Shown one piece after another: positions 1-11,172 of a stretch of 50,000 bases of DNA. Both the position numbers and the translations under genes were made by a program. The notes below the pieces were generated by a model. It was not told the DNA's origin and made no database searches. It saw nothing but the letters and a program-made list of their open reading frames with translations. Source of the stretch: Chrysomallon squamiferum (lineage: Eukaryota > Mollusca > Gastropoda > Neomphalida > Peltospiridae); NCBI GenBank assembly GCA_012295275.1, contig CM022672.1, positions 1,271,443 through 1,321,442 of the forward strand. The letters are read 5' to 3'. The first letter of the stretch is position 1, and each line of letters opens with the position of its first letter.

Positions 1-317
1 ATCTTAGTATTTAATTTGATGTTTTATTAAGGAACTTTTACATTACTAAATCTCAGTGAATTTGGAATCTAAAGTTGATCGCTGAATTTCTTTGCGACAT
101 GCTTCAGTTTATTAATACAAACTGTGTAATAATTATATAAATAATGTTATATATTACAAAGTTACTGAAAGCAAAATATACTGAACAAAAATCACCGACA
201 TGAAAAGACGGATTATTTTGTAAACCAGAGTGTAATGCCTTTATAACGTAATGCAATAATATTAAATATATTTATCCGTTAACATACTTCATGATCCCTT
301 ATTTTTTTTCTGTATAT

Positions 318-319
<2 letters not shown>
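1..319. other. Unique AT-rich DNA
   Basis: No open frame, repeat or recognisable motif of note. The sequence is AT-rich and unassigned. Confidence 0.6.

Positions 320-355
<36 letters not shown>
320..355. repeat. (CA)n microsatellite
   Basis: An uninterrupted CA run of about 17 units follows a T-rich stretch and ends in a short CAAA tail. Confidence 0.95.
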
Positions 356-358
<3 letters not shown>

Positions 359-1380
359 AACATACATATCGGTAGAGGTTTAATTCTAGCCAACAACATG
401 CGTAACTCAGTGAAAAATATTTTAATCGGTAACAAATACACATTCATCCAAATTCAATACATACCCAGCATAATAACAATAACTAAAGACCAGAACTCTT
501 CAATGGACAAATCTTAGAGTACAAGGCCATCCGAACCAACACAGATATATTATGTGAAAAACTCGTGTCGTTTATTTCTTCTTTCAATGTTAAATGCTCG
601 CATGAGTTTTTAACAGTTTATAAACTACGATGTCTCTTCGAGTGTGCTCTGTTCTTTGAGAGTGAAATATTGTTCACTATAAACACAGAGTCAGAGCACA
701 CGAGGACGTGACTGGCTTTGTCAGTCAGAAGTTATTTCAAGATGAGTTTTGTAAATGAGTCTTCAGTTCTAAGCTGTGTTGACTAATGCTATTACAAACG
801 AAAACATTTTATATAACTGTAATATAATTTCTGAATCAATCTGTGTAACAGAGTCTGTATGAATGAAAAAAATACATATCAGAATAATATGTGTGTGGTT
901 TGATCATAAATTTATCAACGTGTCTTAAATAAGAATTCTCAGCCGTTTACCAACATGTCTGTCTGACCAGTTACCAGTTTAGCTATATGTTTGTCTGTCT
1001 GTGTGTTCGTCCATCCATCCACGCACTTATCTGTTTCCATCTTCTTTTCTTTGTATTTATCTATTTTCTTTTGTTGTTGATTGCTGCAGAAATATGAACA
1101 AAATTGGACGATTGTCTGTCGCCATTCCCATTTACCTTTTGAATACATGAATAGTAACATTGTCCTTTCATCCGTAACTAACCATTTCCTTTCACTTGCC
1201 GCATCGACGTATTAAAATCCACCTTGATTAATATTTGTGGAAACATAAACGTAAAGTAACGAGTATTGTTATTGAAATTTACCACCGCGTAGTCATATAA
1301 TATTCTCCTTTTTCTTTACTTCTTCTCTTTCTTTATTTAATTTTCTGTCATATTTCCATTAATAAAATAAATCATTTTTT
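356..1380. other. Unique AT-rich DNA with one hairpin
   Basis: No gene is recognisable here. The only structured element I see is the inverted repeat at 628-712, listed separately. The open frame at about 939-1160 on the minus strand is Lys/Gln/Thr-rich and partly covers a TGTC-rich imperfect repeat, so I do not regard it as coding. Confidence 0.5.
628..712. other. Hairpin-forming inverted repeat (pre-miRNA-sized)
   Basis: GTGTGCTCTG at 642-651 is perfectly complementary to CAGAGCACAC at 692-701. A second inner stem pairs AGTGAA (661-666) with TTCACT (673-678) around a 6-nt loop. The arms are separated by an unequal internal loop of about 9 and 13 nt. Total length, about 75-85 nt, is in the range of a miRNA precursor, but the large internal loop is atypical. 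It could equally be a chance or decayed inverted repeat. No function is assigned. Confidence 0.35.
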
Positions 1381-1424
1381 TCCCCTCCCTCTCTCTCTCT
1401 CCCCCTCTCTCTCTTTCTCTCTCT
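1381..1424. repeat. Imperfect (CT)n pyrimidine tract
   Basis: A pyrimidine-only stretch of CT units with interspersed C runs and one TTT, ended by AAGGAAG. Confidence 0.9.
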
Positions 1425-1850
1425 AAGGAAGACTCGTCTTCGCCTCATTACTTTTTTTTTCTGGTCTGTCTGATTTTTATTGTCGGTCTGCTTCCATCAA
1501 TAAACAAAGGTAAATTGATTAATCTTAAAAATTCCAGCTTAATATCCTCTTCTCTGCGGTTGGCCGCGACTTCATCTGTTTTCTTAATTACTTACCAACA
1601 CAACCAGTGACACGTTGCCACGTACGTAGAGAGAGACAGAGTTAAAAAAACTGTTAGTTTATTACATAATGATTTATATGAAGATATTTTCTGATCAATC
1701 AATAGATGTCCGCAAATAACGCGACCCACTGACTGTGTGACACCGGATCACGTTACTGCCACAGTCTCTTTGTTAGAATCAGACCCAGAACACTGAGCCA
1801 AGACAAGAAAGCCAAACAGACGACAAACCACGCGCATCTTGCAGTAATAG
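1425..1850. other. Unique AT-rich DNA
   Basis: Moderately mixed composition with several CpG dinucleotides. No open frame, repeat or RNA structure could be supported. Confidence 0.5.
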
Positions 1851-2342
1851 ACCAGTGGTGGTAGCAGAGGTTGTGGTATAAATAGATCAGTAGCCGAGGT
1901 AGTCGCAGTGATGGTTATATTATTAGAAGTGGTGGTTGTGGTAATAGCTTTGGTTGTTATTGTCGTAGTAGTAATAACAGTAGTGGTAGCAGTTAATCAG
2001 GGCTGTGGTAGTAGTAGCTGTAATAGAGATAATAAAAGAAGTAGTAGCAGTAGTAATAGGAATAAGAAAAGCAACAGTAACATGATAGTAACAATACTGC
2101 TAATAATAATATTAGTAGTAATAGTAGTATCAGTAGCAATAACAGTAAAATTAATAGTAGTAGTACTACTACTACTAATAGTACTTGTAGGGGTAGTTAT
2201 AGTGACAGTAATAGAACAGTAGTAATAGCAAAATAATAGAAATAGTAATATTAGTAATAATGATAGCATTAATAGTAATATCAGCAGTAGTAATAATTGT
2301 AGTAGTAGCAGTTGAATTAGTAGTAGTAATAATAATACTAGT
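1851..2342. repeat. Imperfect (AGT/AAT)n trinucleotide region
   Basis: Nearly 500 bp of GTA, GTG, AAT and AGC triplets. The open frames here (about 1908-2222 plus, 1997-2269 minus) translate into Val/Ile/Ser/Asn strings and are by-products of the triplet phase. This is the AGT orientation on the plus strand; most later clusters in the window show the complementary ACT orientation. Confidence 0.9.
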
Positions 2343-2454
2343 CAGTTTTGATATGTTTCTTTCAGATGATCTTTAACATTTTTAGTTAGTTATACGAAAT
2401 AACATAGGCCTTGACTGAAACATATCTGTGGTGCGGTGTGCATAATGTAAGATG

Positions 2455-2456
<2 letters not shown>

Positions 2457-2498
<42 letters not shown>
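2457..2498. repeat. (TA)n microsatellite
   Basis: A perfect TA run of 21 units. Such runs can extrude as cruciforms and vary in length between individuals. Confidence 0.95.
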
Positions 2499-2500
<2 letters not shown>

Positions 2501-3230
2501 GTATCTCTTTTTCTGTCAGTCTATTACGACACTGTACTCTAAAATATAATTGTATATTATCACAACTTTGTTTGTTTTTTTCCATTATTATATTTATTCC
2601 TTCCTTATTTATTTCATATCTGTCTTCCTTAAATTTCATTTGCTCAGCAAGAAAACAGTTTTTGTACGTGATAAGTTTTATATCATTCAAACCTGATGCG
2701 AATTCTTCCAATCTATTCTTGTTTTGTTCTCTTGCGCTATTTTCATCTGTACTTTTACTTCTTCTGAATGTTAATTATATTGGCCTTGCTGATCATTCAG
2801 TCATACTGACGTGTTTACCTGCTAACGATTTTCTTTGTATGTACTGTATACGTTTTAGCTCATATCTTGTCATTTTATATTTGTATATCAACAGGATCTC
2901 ACATTTTTGCAATGCCAACAAATAACTAACTCATTATCCCGTATTTCTGTATATTCCAACGTACAGCAGGCTGTCTCCTATGTGTGCACATCTTCATGTA
3001 TAATTCATCTTCTCATATTACCTATACAAATTCTAATACCAAACTGATTATTTCATATTTGAACACGTTCAAAATTACAATTATCTTATTTGTATTCATT
3101 CTGACATGTAATTAGCATTTTCGTGTTTGTATAGGTTTTAACGTATCCTTTATTTATTTACACATGATATATATATAAAAAAAAACGAGTATTTCATTTT
3201 TCAGAAAAATTTAACATTATTATATATTTT
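2499..3230. other. Unique AT-rich DNA
   Basis: T-rich on the plus strand. The longest frame (about 2572-2925 plus) translates to a hydrophobic Phe/Leu/Ser-rich peptide with no recognisable domain and is best explained by base composition. Confidence 0.5.
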
Positions 3231-3232
3231 CT

Positions 3233-3424
3233 TATCTATCTCTATGTCTATCTATCTATCTATCTGTCTATGTATCTATCTATCTATCTATGTATCTATC
3301 TATCTATCTATGTCTATATATGTATGTACGTATGTATGTATGTATGTATGTATGTATCTATCTATCTCTCTATCTGTCTGTCTGTCTGTCTATATGTGTA
3401 CCTATCTATGTATGTATGTGTATA
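3233..3424. repeat. Compound (TATC)n(TATG)n(TGTC)n tetranucleotide repeat
   Basis: TATC units pass into TATG, back to TATC, then to TGTC, each differing by single substitutions from a common tetramer. Overlapping open frames in three phases (Met/Tyr/Val/Cys or Ser/Ile/Tyr/Leu strings) are translations of this repeat. Confidence 0.95.
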
Positions 3425-4260
3425 CGTGTCGCAAAAAAGCACTTTATCACAGTGTACATTCCAGGACAATCATGTTTTCTATTCACGCACACACGCACAA
3501 TGACCAAACAGACTGTTGTGACAAACGTTTACACGGCTGGAAGAACCACATCAGTCTTCCGCGTGCCACGCGTGCTGGCAGCCAACACGAGGATAAACGT
3601 TATTAGGCAAAAATGCGCTGCTCAGACGTAATTTATCTTTTGAGCTGCCTGTGAAGTATTAATGAAAATATTGTTGCTAATTTCGTCCTTGCGAAGCCCA
3701 TCATGTCCAAACAGATTCTGGAAGTTGAAGGAAATTTCATCAGCGCTGGTAGCATGTTCCCGCCATGGTGCTGAATCCCCCCTCCACGTCAGGAGAATGC
3801 CACTAAGCAGGTCTTATACAAGCCTTCCTGCGAAACAATCTTAAGTTTTATTTGTCTTTTATTTATTTTATCTCTTTCTCTACCAAACACAACCCTCAGC
3901 AATCAGACCGTGTTATCCTCCCAAACCTCTACATTCACGGAAGACCAACCAGCCCCTCCTATCAGAAAGATGAAATTGCTGTCCATACCCGACTCTGTCA
4001 ATAAAACAAACTCCTCCTTCCTTCCATCCCCACCCATCATGCAAATTATCCACGTTTTTTCTCCTGCCCCCTCACACTCAGAGAAAGTCTGCGTGTCCTC
4101 CCCCTCCCTAAAAACCCCGCCCGTCGTCATTCGATCTTCCTCCAATCCATCAGAAAGACTAAACTCGCATGCGGTTAAATTAATCCCCTTGTGAAAAAGT
4201 GTTTGTAGAAGACGATTAATGCAACACTCTGGCTATCAAATCGAGTACAAGGTGGAATCA
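3425..4260. other. GC-enriched unique island, possible exon or conserved element
   Basis: GC content rises clearly over the flanks. The segment near 3565-3585 contains a palindromic TGCCA...TGGCA around an ACGCGT core. An octamer ATGCAAAT lies at 4039-4046. No family was recognised. Candidates are a conserved non-coding element, an untranslated exon, or the open frame listed at 3900-4194. Confidence 0.4.
3900..4194 (+). other. Unassigned open frame, Ser/Pro/Thr-rich, after an acceptor-like site
   Basis: A pyrimidine-rich stretch ending in CCTCAG at 3899 resembles a splice acceptor. The frame beginning NQTVLSSQTS stays open to a TGA at 4192-4194, roughly 97 residues. The translation is rich in Ser, Pro and Thr, as in a disordered protein segment, and has no recognised domain. 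The opposite strand is also open over about 3903-4145, which weakens the case for coding. It would have to be a terminal exon of a gene starting upstream, and I see no partner exon. Confidence 0.15.
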
Positions 4261-4382
4261 GGCAAAAGAGAAACAAACAGAACCAGGTTAATACATTTAT
4301 TCACCGATTTGTTTTAGTCCAGGACTTGCTATTAATAGCCAGTGTCTGAAAACGATATAGAAATTCAAAATTAATATATACA

Positions 4383-4434
4383 GAAAAAAAAAAAAAATAT
4401 AAAAAAAAAAAAAAAAAAATAAAAGAAAAGATAT

Positions 4435-4470
<36 letters not shown>
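4383..4470. repeat. Interrupted poly-A tract
   Basis: Three long A runs separated by ATAT, AAAAGAAAAG and similar interruptions, ending with about 30 consecutive A residues. It may be the tail of an old retroposon, but no body could be recognised upstream. Confidence 0.9.
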
Positions 4471-4473
<3 letters not shown>

Positions 4474-5410
4474 AATATAGAAATTATTTTTTTTAATTTA
4501 ATTAAAGAATTTGCAAAAAGCTAAAGCGGCATAATGTTATCCTTTGATATATTACGTCGAGTTATCTTTCTTACTAAATCAGAGTTATCTTTTCGTCGTG
4601 ATGATAAATTATGTTCACTTTCGTTCCATTTGACAGATATCTTTCTTCACAGTAATTGTTTTCGTCAGAAAATAGATATGGTAATTAAAACGCCCTTGAA
4701 AACACGACCATTAAAAAGGTTAAAAATGGTAACAGTTGTTATAATACATAAACCTATATTTTTGTGTATGTATCTGTGTCAGTGTGTCTGTGTGTGTGTG
4801 TATGTGTGTGAATTCGTACTTACAAAATACGTTTTCTCATTTGAACCTTTTGCAACAAAACCGTACATTGATGAACTACTAGCATTCATCTCATTCTTAT
4901 ACTATTATCTAACCCACTGCAGACTTTTAAATAATTATTAAACTACAATGGTAGATTTTATATATATATATATATTTACGTTTGATTGGGCTTTCTTGAT
5001 ATATTAATTTCAGTGATATGACACCTTAGATCAGTCTGTCTAAATCCTTTTGGTGTGGTTTTCTTTCCATCAGAGATTTTCAAGCACACTTATCAATGAG
5101 CTAAAGAGTTCTGTGCCACACAGTCATATTTCTTATATTTTTTGGCTTCTTCGAAAAGCTTGGGGATTTTTTTGATTTTTTTATTCCGGAAATAAATGTT
5201 GGATTGCTGTCTAACTGACATAATTCTAGCGCGGAAAAAAGCGACGGCAAGTCAGGAAATCCCTGGCGCCAGAGACTTTGATACTGAAAGGTAGAATACA
5301 TCGAGGATAATCTGTTGATTTACTCATCAGTATTTTCTTCTCAAAATTCGTTGCCGGTCTAAATTTGAATATTTATATCTTTTTGATAGCAAAAAAATCC
5401 ATCCACCTTT
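4471..5410. other. Unique AT-rich DNA
   Basis: Contains a short (TG)n stretch at about 4775-4812 and a (TA)n stretch at 4959-4975. The open frame at about 4534-4941 spans the TG repeat and shows no domain. Nothing else could be supported. Confidence 0.5.
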
Positions 5411-5615
5411 CTACTACTATCTCTCTGCTGCTGCTGTTGCTGCTGCTGCTGCTACTACTACTACTGCTGACGATGATATTTTCTGCTACTTCTTCTGCTA
5501 ATATTGCTACAAATATTAGTACAACAACAACAAATAATACTAAAACTACAGTTCTGTTGCTACGACTGTTGCTACTACTTTTTCAAATAGCAACAACAAC
5601 AACAGCAACAACAAC

Positions 5616-5665
<50 letters not shown>

Positions 5666-5801
5666 TAATAATACTGATAACAGCAGCAATAATAATATTA
5701 ATGATAACAATATTAATAATAACAATAACAATAATGATAATAATAACAACAACAATAATAATAATAATAATAATGATAATAATAACAATAACAATAATAC
5801 T
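5411..5801. repeat. Compound (CTG/CTA)n-(CAA)n-(AAT)n repeat region
   Basis: CTG and CTA triplets (5411-5469) are followed by mixed CAA/CTA, then CAACAA and a long imperfect AAT block with AAC and ATG interruptions. Open frames on both strands translate to Leu, Thr or Ile homopolymers and are artefacts of triplet periodicity. Confidence 0.95.
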
Positions 5802-6165
5802 GTTACATATCAACTGTAATCTATCTCTGAGTAGGCTGTCAACATCAGCTGACAATCAGTATGCTGGGTTTACTGGCGAGGAGAGACTTAACATTAAAAT
5901 GAATTATTAGAAAATTAGTGAGTTCAGTGTGTGGTGCTTTGTGACTTATGTGTGAATTAATCTAGAATCTCTCACACCCTTAACACAACTGAACAGAAAG
6001 CTTTGAGACCCAGTGAAAGAAGTTTTTTTTAAGAGATATTTCGGCATATTTGATATTAACTGTTATTCGGATGAAGATGAAGGGTAAAAGAAACCAAGGA
6101 GTAAAACAAATCCAAAAGTAATTCTTATCATTTAGCAGAAAAAAATATCATTTAAAGGCACTTTG
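5802..6165. other. Unique DNA, no feature seen
   Basis: Mixed composition with no coding frame, repeat or motif that I can support. Confidence 0.5.
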
Positions 6166-6450
6166 TCTTGGATAGAGAGAGACAGAGAGAACGAGAGATA
6201 AACTGAGAAAAAGACAGAGATAAACTGAGAGGAAAGATAGATAGATAGATAGATTAGATAGATAGAGAGAGAGTCAGATAGACAGAGAGACAGACAGACA
6301 GACAGACAGATATATAGACAGATAAACAGACAGACAGACAGCGAGGAAGCGTGAGCCATAGACAATGACAGAAAGAGAAAGAGACATATAGTGATATATA
6401 AAGAAAAACAGAGAAAAGAAAGTATTAGAGAGAAAGAACGCGTGAGAGAT
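6166..6450. repeat. Purine-rich (GA)n/(GATA)n/(GACA)n region
   Basis: A stretch of nearly 300 bp of GA, GATA and GACA units with little pyrimidine on the plus strand. The minus-strand open frame over it translates to Ser/Leu-rich repeats and is not a gene. Confidence 0.9.
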
Positions 6451-6867
6451 ACAAATATTAATTTTAAGAAAAGTGACAAGACATTAATATCTATGATTCA
6501 AGCAGTAGGAACTTTCATCACAATTCTGTTCAGTTGATAAACACTGTGAAGAGCTGCCGCCAGTTAGATCCTTTCTTCTCCTCCTTTATGTTGTTTATCT
6601 GCAAACAGCATATTCCTTTACGACTCGCATGTACGACTGCCGAAACACTTTCGTTAAGATCGTAGAAAAACGTCTTTCTGTAACAGCATTGTTGCGCAAA
6701 TTTATATTTAGTAGTGATGTTTTTTTCACTCTTTCCTTACGATCTTTTTTTCCCATAGGGTTTTGTTTTTACCTTGAGAAGCATCCAAGCACCACTTACA
6801 TGAATGAATTATCAGGTAATTGGCACGCGCTGGAGTAACCAGATAACAGTTTCTTAGCTGTAACCAG
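6451..6867. other. Unique DNA, no feature seen
   Basis: A short open frame at about 6629-6838 has no recognisable domain. Confidence 0.5.
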
Positions 6868-6930
6868 CGGTTCATGTTTCAGTGGTTAAGCTCTTCAACG
6901 TGCTAAGATGTTTGATTGCAACACAAACGT
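6868..6930 (+). mobile_element. Decayed tRNA-derived SINE head (candidate)
   Basis: TTCAGTGGTTAAGC at 6878-6891 resembles the D-arm/box A of a tRNA-like Pol III promoter. TGTTTGATTGCAAC, starting about 20 bases further on, resembles a degraded box B. The same 11-mer TTCAGTGGTTA recurs at 46,891-46,901 in a similar context. No intact tRNA cloverleaf can be drawn, so this is called a relic. Confidence 0.4.
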
Positions 6931-7040
6931 TAACATTTTGTTTCCTTTTTTTTTTTCTTTTTTTAAAGAGCAGAAGACTTTGATATTTTATTTTGTATTT
7001 AAAAGGAGAGTACATTTATAATCAAAAATAAAAAGCAAAA
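6931..7040. other. T-rich and A-rich spacer
   Basis: A T-rich stretch at about 6940-6965 is followed by AT-rich DNA leading into the next trinucleotide cluster. Confidence 0.5.
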
Positions 7041-7084
7041 TAATAATAAAAAATTTATAATAATATTAATAATAATAATAATAA

Positions 7085-7119
<35 letters not shown>

Positions 7120-7149
7120 ACAGTAGTAGTAGCAGTAGCAGTAGCAATA
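7041..7149. repeat. (AAT)n(AGT)n(AGC)n trinucleotide repeat
   Basis: AAT units switch directly to about 11 uninterrupted AGT units and then to mixed AGT/AGC. This is the AGT orientation on the plus strand. Confidence 0.95.
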
Positions 7150-7487
7150 AAAGAAAATAGAAAAAAGAAAGAAAACAGATAGATAATAAAAAAGAACATA
7201 ATATAAAATTCATCATACTAATCGAATTTTATTTTTCATAACTTAAATGGTCAATTAAGAAGAATGCATGAATGTTTGCAGGAGAAAGATGAATAAAAAG
7301 CTCATCTTCAGACATGATCGCTGTGGCATTCTGAAACGAATTGCCCGAGTTCAAAGAAAGCCGGAAAGTGAAAAAGCGAAACAGCGTGAATGATAGCAGG
7401 AAATCTGACAGGCTTTACTCCAATTAGCAATTAGAGTTTTTACGTAATCCACGAAGAAACTGAATCTTTAGATAGCTTTTGACATGT
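7150..7487. other. Unique segment with tandem homeodomain-type sites
   Basis: A non-repetitive, more GC-rich core (about 7290-7440) ends with CAATTAGCAATTAG at 7421-7434. That is two adjacent perfect copies of the 7-mer CAATTAG, a TAAT-core homeodomain-type sequence. It may be a regulatory element. It has no coding potential. Confidence 0.35.
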
Positions 7488-7597
7488 CGCTTATTATCAT
7501 AACAGCCATCATTATAATTTATCTTCATCAGTATCATCATCATCATCATCATCATCGTCGTCGTTGTCATGGTCGTTATTATCATCATCACCATCAC

Positions 7598-7641
<44 letters not shown>

Positions 7642-7712
7642 CATCATCATTATTATCCATGGCCGTAATCACCATCATTACCGTTATCATTACCATAGTA
7701 ATTATCATTAAT
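7488..7712. repeat. (ATC)n(ATT)n trinucleotide repeat
   Basis: ATC/ATT units with a short CGTCGTCG interruption near 7556-7563, a pure ATT core at about 7602-7640, and mixed units after it. Open frames give His/Tyr or Ile/Met homopolymers and are not genes. Confidence 0.95.
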
Positions 7713-8339
7713 CAAGAATATATTTTTCATAAATGTTACAATATATAAGTATCTTCATTTACTATAATATATTGTTCGATTAATTCTTGTAGCATATGTG
7801 AAAAAAATATTTTTTTTGCTAAATGAATTAAATTCAGAAATCAGAACTAATGAACAAATCCACAAATAAACAGTATCATAAATATAACAGTAGAGAAAAA
7901 AATGTACAAGGAAATCAATCCACTAATGAGAACAGAAAAAGCTATATAGAGAGACAGAGATTAACGGAATTAACCTAATTTGTCGATAAACCAAAGTACC
8001 CGCTTCTGTTCTGAATAATGCATTGTGATAATTAGCAAAAGGGACTGAAGAACATACACATGGTAGCCTTCTTTTTAAGTCCTCGGGGATGTAGTTTGTG
8101 TAAATAAAGTTGTTAGAAATTAGCAGAGGAATGCCGGTACTGACACTGCGGCTTATTGGAAGTCACAGTTTGTGCTAGTTATCACACGTGGCTATTAATA
8201 AATAAATAATGATGAAGAAAACGGGTCAGTGATTATTAGCTGTTGGGATCAAAGTGTTAGGATATAATTATCACGTCTTTACATGTGCCGGTCATGGAGG
8301 AGGATTTCGAAGAGGGCCCATCCTTCATTTATCCCATTG
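7713..8339. other. Unique AT-rich DNA
   Basis: No open frame, RNA or repeat of note. The composition is somewhat more mixed at about 8040-8190. Confidence 0.5.
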
Positions 8340-8355
8340 TATTATTATTATTATT

Positions 8356-8391
<36 letters not shown>
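8340..8391. repeat. (ATT)n(GTT)n trinucleotide repeat
   Basis: Six ATT units change directly into about 11 GTT units, a point-mutation-like transition within a triplet array. Confidence 0.95.
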
Positions 8392-8392
<1 letters not shown>

Positions 8393-9230
8393 TTGATTTT
8401 TGTTGTCTGGTCGTCGTCAACATTAAACGTTTTTCGTTATAATAAAATTAATTTCATTTTTATAGCTATGTGGCTTTGTTCATATTGTGAATCTGTCCTT
8501 GGATTCAGTTATTATCATATTGATTCGTTCACTTTCTTTATCCCTTTGTTTTGTTTGTTCTGTTCCAATAGGCGTATCTTTTTGATATACAAATCGTGAC
8601 TGCACTGAGCACTATTGTCTTGCTTTGTTTTGTACTAACAACGTCAGTGTATCTGTGGTTATGACATCAGTGGAATCTGTCAGGTCGTTCCAACGTATCT
8701 GTTTCATTGGGGATGCGAAAGACATCTAAAATCTATTTCGTTCAAACTAATTATCTAACACATTCTTAATGGTATATTCGCACTTTTTGTTCACTGTTCT
8801 TGCCCTTCAATAACTGTCACTACTTTTGGCCTACAGACTTATTTATCGTTGTTTTTTTTCAACATTTTTAAAATTTTGATTTCGTTCTGTTGCTGTTGAA
8901 CTTAAAACTGTGCGACAAAATAGGTTCATTAGAAGTCGAGGTGTTGTCTTATCTTATATGGGAAGGTGCATATAAAACATCCTGTTTGTTAAAACATTAG
9001 AATACTCTGTTGAATGATCGCGAAAGGCTTCCTCTCTCAAATATTTACTTCTAACTAATGTTTTCTGATTATAACTATTAACATTAAAATCGTAATGAGG
9101 CACGTGTGAAATATTAACAAAAAGAAGGAAAGAACGAAGGAAAAGAAAATAATAATAAAAAAAACCACATTGATCTTCTGTGCAAACATGACAGTGTTAT
9201 TCTTGAACATTTCTCATTATTCTGTGCGCC
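8392..9230. other. Unique AT-rich DNA
   Basis: T-rich plus strand. No domain-bearing frame and no RNA gene seen. Confidence 0.5.
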
Positions 9231-9745
9231 GTTATGACTTCGTCATTCGCAGCGAAAACAAAAATAAACCCTGGAGTACGAGAAATGTATTTACATGCAT
9301 TTCTCGTGTTAAAGTAAAGTATGGATTTATGAATCGTTAAGCAGCACGGAATAGCTCTCCCGCTGCGTGCTAAATGAATTCCATGCAGTCAGCGTCAGAA
9401 ATCAGCAGGAAAGATTAGGCCTTGCAATTTGTTTTTCCAGCGCTTTGCTCGTTTCTTTTACCGTACCTGTCATCCGCAGAAGGAATCCAACCTTACGCCG
9501 AGGTTAACGAAGCATCGCTGTCAGTGCCAAAGGTCTGGTGTTACGTCACTCGCGGCCACCAGCATCAGGGAAATCTTCATCAGCAGGAAGGCTTTGCTGC
9601 CTCGTCGTCCTTGTTGTTTGGCACCGCGAGATGCGGATGAATTATTAATGATACGAGTCAACTTAGCAGGAATTCTGCCACGAGCAATAACAATAATTTC
9701 ATATTATTCTTGTGCTTGCATCAATTTAAGAGCTCAAACAAGAGG
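9231..9745. promoter_or_regulatory. GC-enriched unique island, candidate regulatory element
   Basis: This 500-bp block is much more GC- and CpG-rich than its surroundings. It contains TTACGTCAC (CRE-like, near 9540-9548) and AATTATTAATGA (homeodomain-like, near 9640-9651). Two overlapping plus-strand frames, at about 9422-9640 and 9429-9752, encode no recognised domain. I infer a conserved non-coding element or untranslated exon from composition only. Confidence 0.3.
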
Positions 9746-9773
9746 CCCCTGAAGCAAGTATTTTTTTATTAGG

Positions 9774-9797
9774 TTTTTTTTTTTTTTTTTTATTTTT
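9774..9797. repeat. Poly-T tract
   Basis: About 18 consecutive T residues and a short broken extension. Confidence 0.9.
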
Positions 9798-9849
9798 TAA
9801 AATATAACACTTGTTCATAAAAGTCTTTTCAGATAGGTTTTGAGTTCAA

Positions 9850-10400
9850 GTTGTTGTTTGTTGTTGTTGATAAGAGGCAAACACCAAGTACAAGAAAGGC
9901 AGACAGGAAAAAGAAAATTCTATGGAATAAGAAAATGATGATTTCAAGAAGAATAGAAAAAAGCATTTTTTTTTTTTTAAACGAGGAAAACAAAAAAGAT
10001 GGAAGACGTCGAATAGCAAAGGCACAAATTAAAATCAGTTTAAAGAGACGAAAAAACAACAAAGAAGATATAATTTTAAAACATTTTAGAAAGAATAAAA
10101 ACAAAGATATGAATTAAAATCGTTTTAAGAAGACGTTAAAACAAAGAAGGTATATTTTTGAAACATCATAACAGCAAAACAAAACAAAAAAAAATGCGGA
10201 GTAAAAATATTTTAAAACGTCGAAACTAAAATGTTTAAATCAAAAACATTTTAAGACGTCAAAATAAAAAATAATCAGACTGAAAATATTGTAACAACAA
10301 AACAAAACAAAGGTTATTAAAAAAAATAATAATAATAAAAGGAAAAAGACAAGGCAATACAAAAAGAAGGAAGCACAATTAACTTCAATTAGCACAGAAC
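9850..10400. repeat. Purine-rich, A-rich region holding a diverged 85-bp tandem array
   Basis: The plus strand is almost free of C over long stretches. Within it AATTAAAATC plus a following GACG motif occurs at 10,027 and again at 10,112, so two neighbouring copies match over about 55 bases with few changes (period 85). Weaker related copies, marked by TTTTAA(R)ACGTC words, follow to about 10,290. TAAAATGTTT (10,227-10,236) and AAACATTTTA (10,244-10,253) form a short perfect inverted repeat. Lys/Arg-rich frames on either strand reflect base composition. Confidence 0.6.
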
Positions 10401-10639
10401 TAACATAAATGAAAGTTTTTTTTGTTTTATTAAAGGCACAGGCCGGTGGGATTTATTTTGTGTCAAGCAGATGATTGCTCAATACAAGTTACACAAGAAA
10501 CACGTTAGTCTCATCTTCCTACGGGAAACATGAAGTGTTTTAAAAAAACTAATAAGGTAAATCTCGAGAGATCCACATTTCATTACATTAGCTAGATTAG
10601 TTCCAGTACGTGAGCATTGTCATTTATATGCATCTACTT
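10401..10639. other. Unique AT-rich DNA
   Basis: No feature seen. Confidence 0.5.
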
Positions 10640-10930
10640 TTTTTGTTGTATACTGATTACAAAAAGTTATGGGACACCTTAATGACGCATGAAACGCATT
10701 ATTGACTGCTTGCACGGGATTGATTTGCACGGGTCTCGTATGCAGATTGCTGTACACTTCACGTTGCTGCTTGTTCTGAGTAAAAACTGACCTGAGTAAT
10801 GGAATGCGGTTATTGGTACATCACAGCGTCCGTAGCTTCTCGTCATCGACAGTGAACAGTAATCTGCTTCAACGTAATCTGCATCGCCTTCGTTAACAGA
10901 CAAACCATATTTCAAACTCATAGATTTTGC
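10640..10930 (-). other. Unassigned unique segment with an 80-codon open frame
   Basis: The minus strand is open from about 10,921 to 10,679 with balanced amino-acid use, including several Cys and Asp/Glu. No family was recognised. The plus-strand word GTTATGGGACACC at about 10,666-10,678 loosely resembles terminal sequences of some Tc1/mariner elements, but no matching second terminus was found. It could be a transposon scrap or a conserved non-coding element. Confidence 0.2.
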
Positions 10931-10981
10931 CTCGGCTTAGATCTAATAGCTAAAGTAATTTTATGCTGGGTGTTGTTAAAT

Positions 10982-11005
10982 ATTCATTCATTCATTCATT
11001 CATTC
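10982..11005. repeat. (ATTC)n tetranucleotide repeat
   Basis: Six ATTC units followed by imperfect CATT/CATC units. Confidence 0.9.
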
Positions 11006-11055
11006 GTATGTCCATCCATTCAATCATTTATTAGTATGCATTTGTTAGCAGAAAA

Positions 11056-11116
11056 AATAATGATGATGATGATGATGATGATGATGATAATGATAATAGT
11101 AATAATAATAGTAATA

Positions 11117-11172
<56 letters not shown>

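Noticed and set aside
5365-5910. 181-codon plus-strand open frame
   Set aside because: Most of it is Leu, Thr and Ile homopolymer from CTG, CAA and AAT triplets. It is a repeat translation.
10640-10930. Tc1/mariner transposon
   Set aside because: Only one short terminus-like word was found. There is no second inverted terminus, no TA duplication and no transposase motif.
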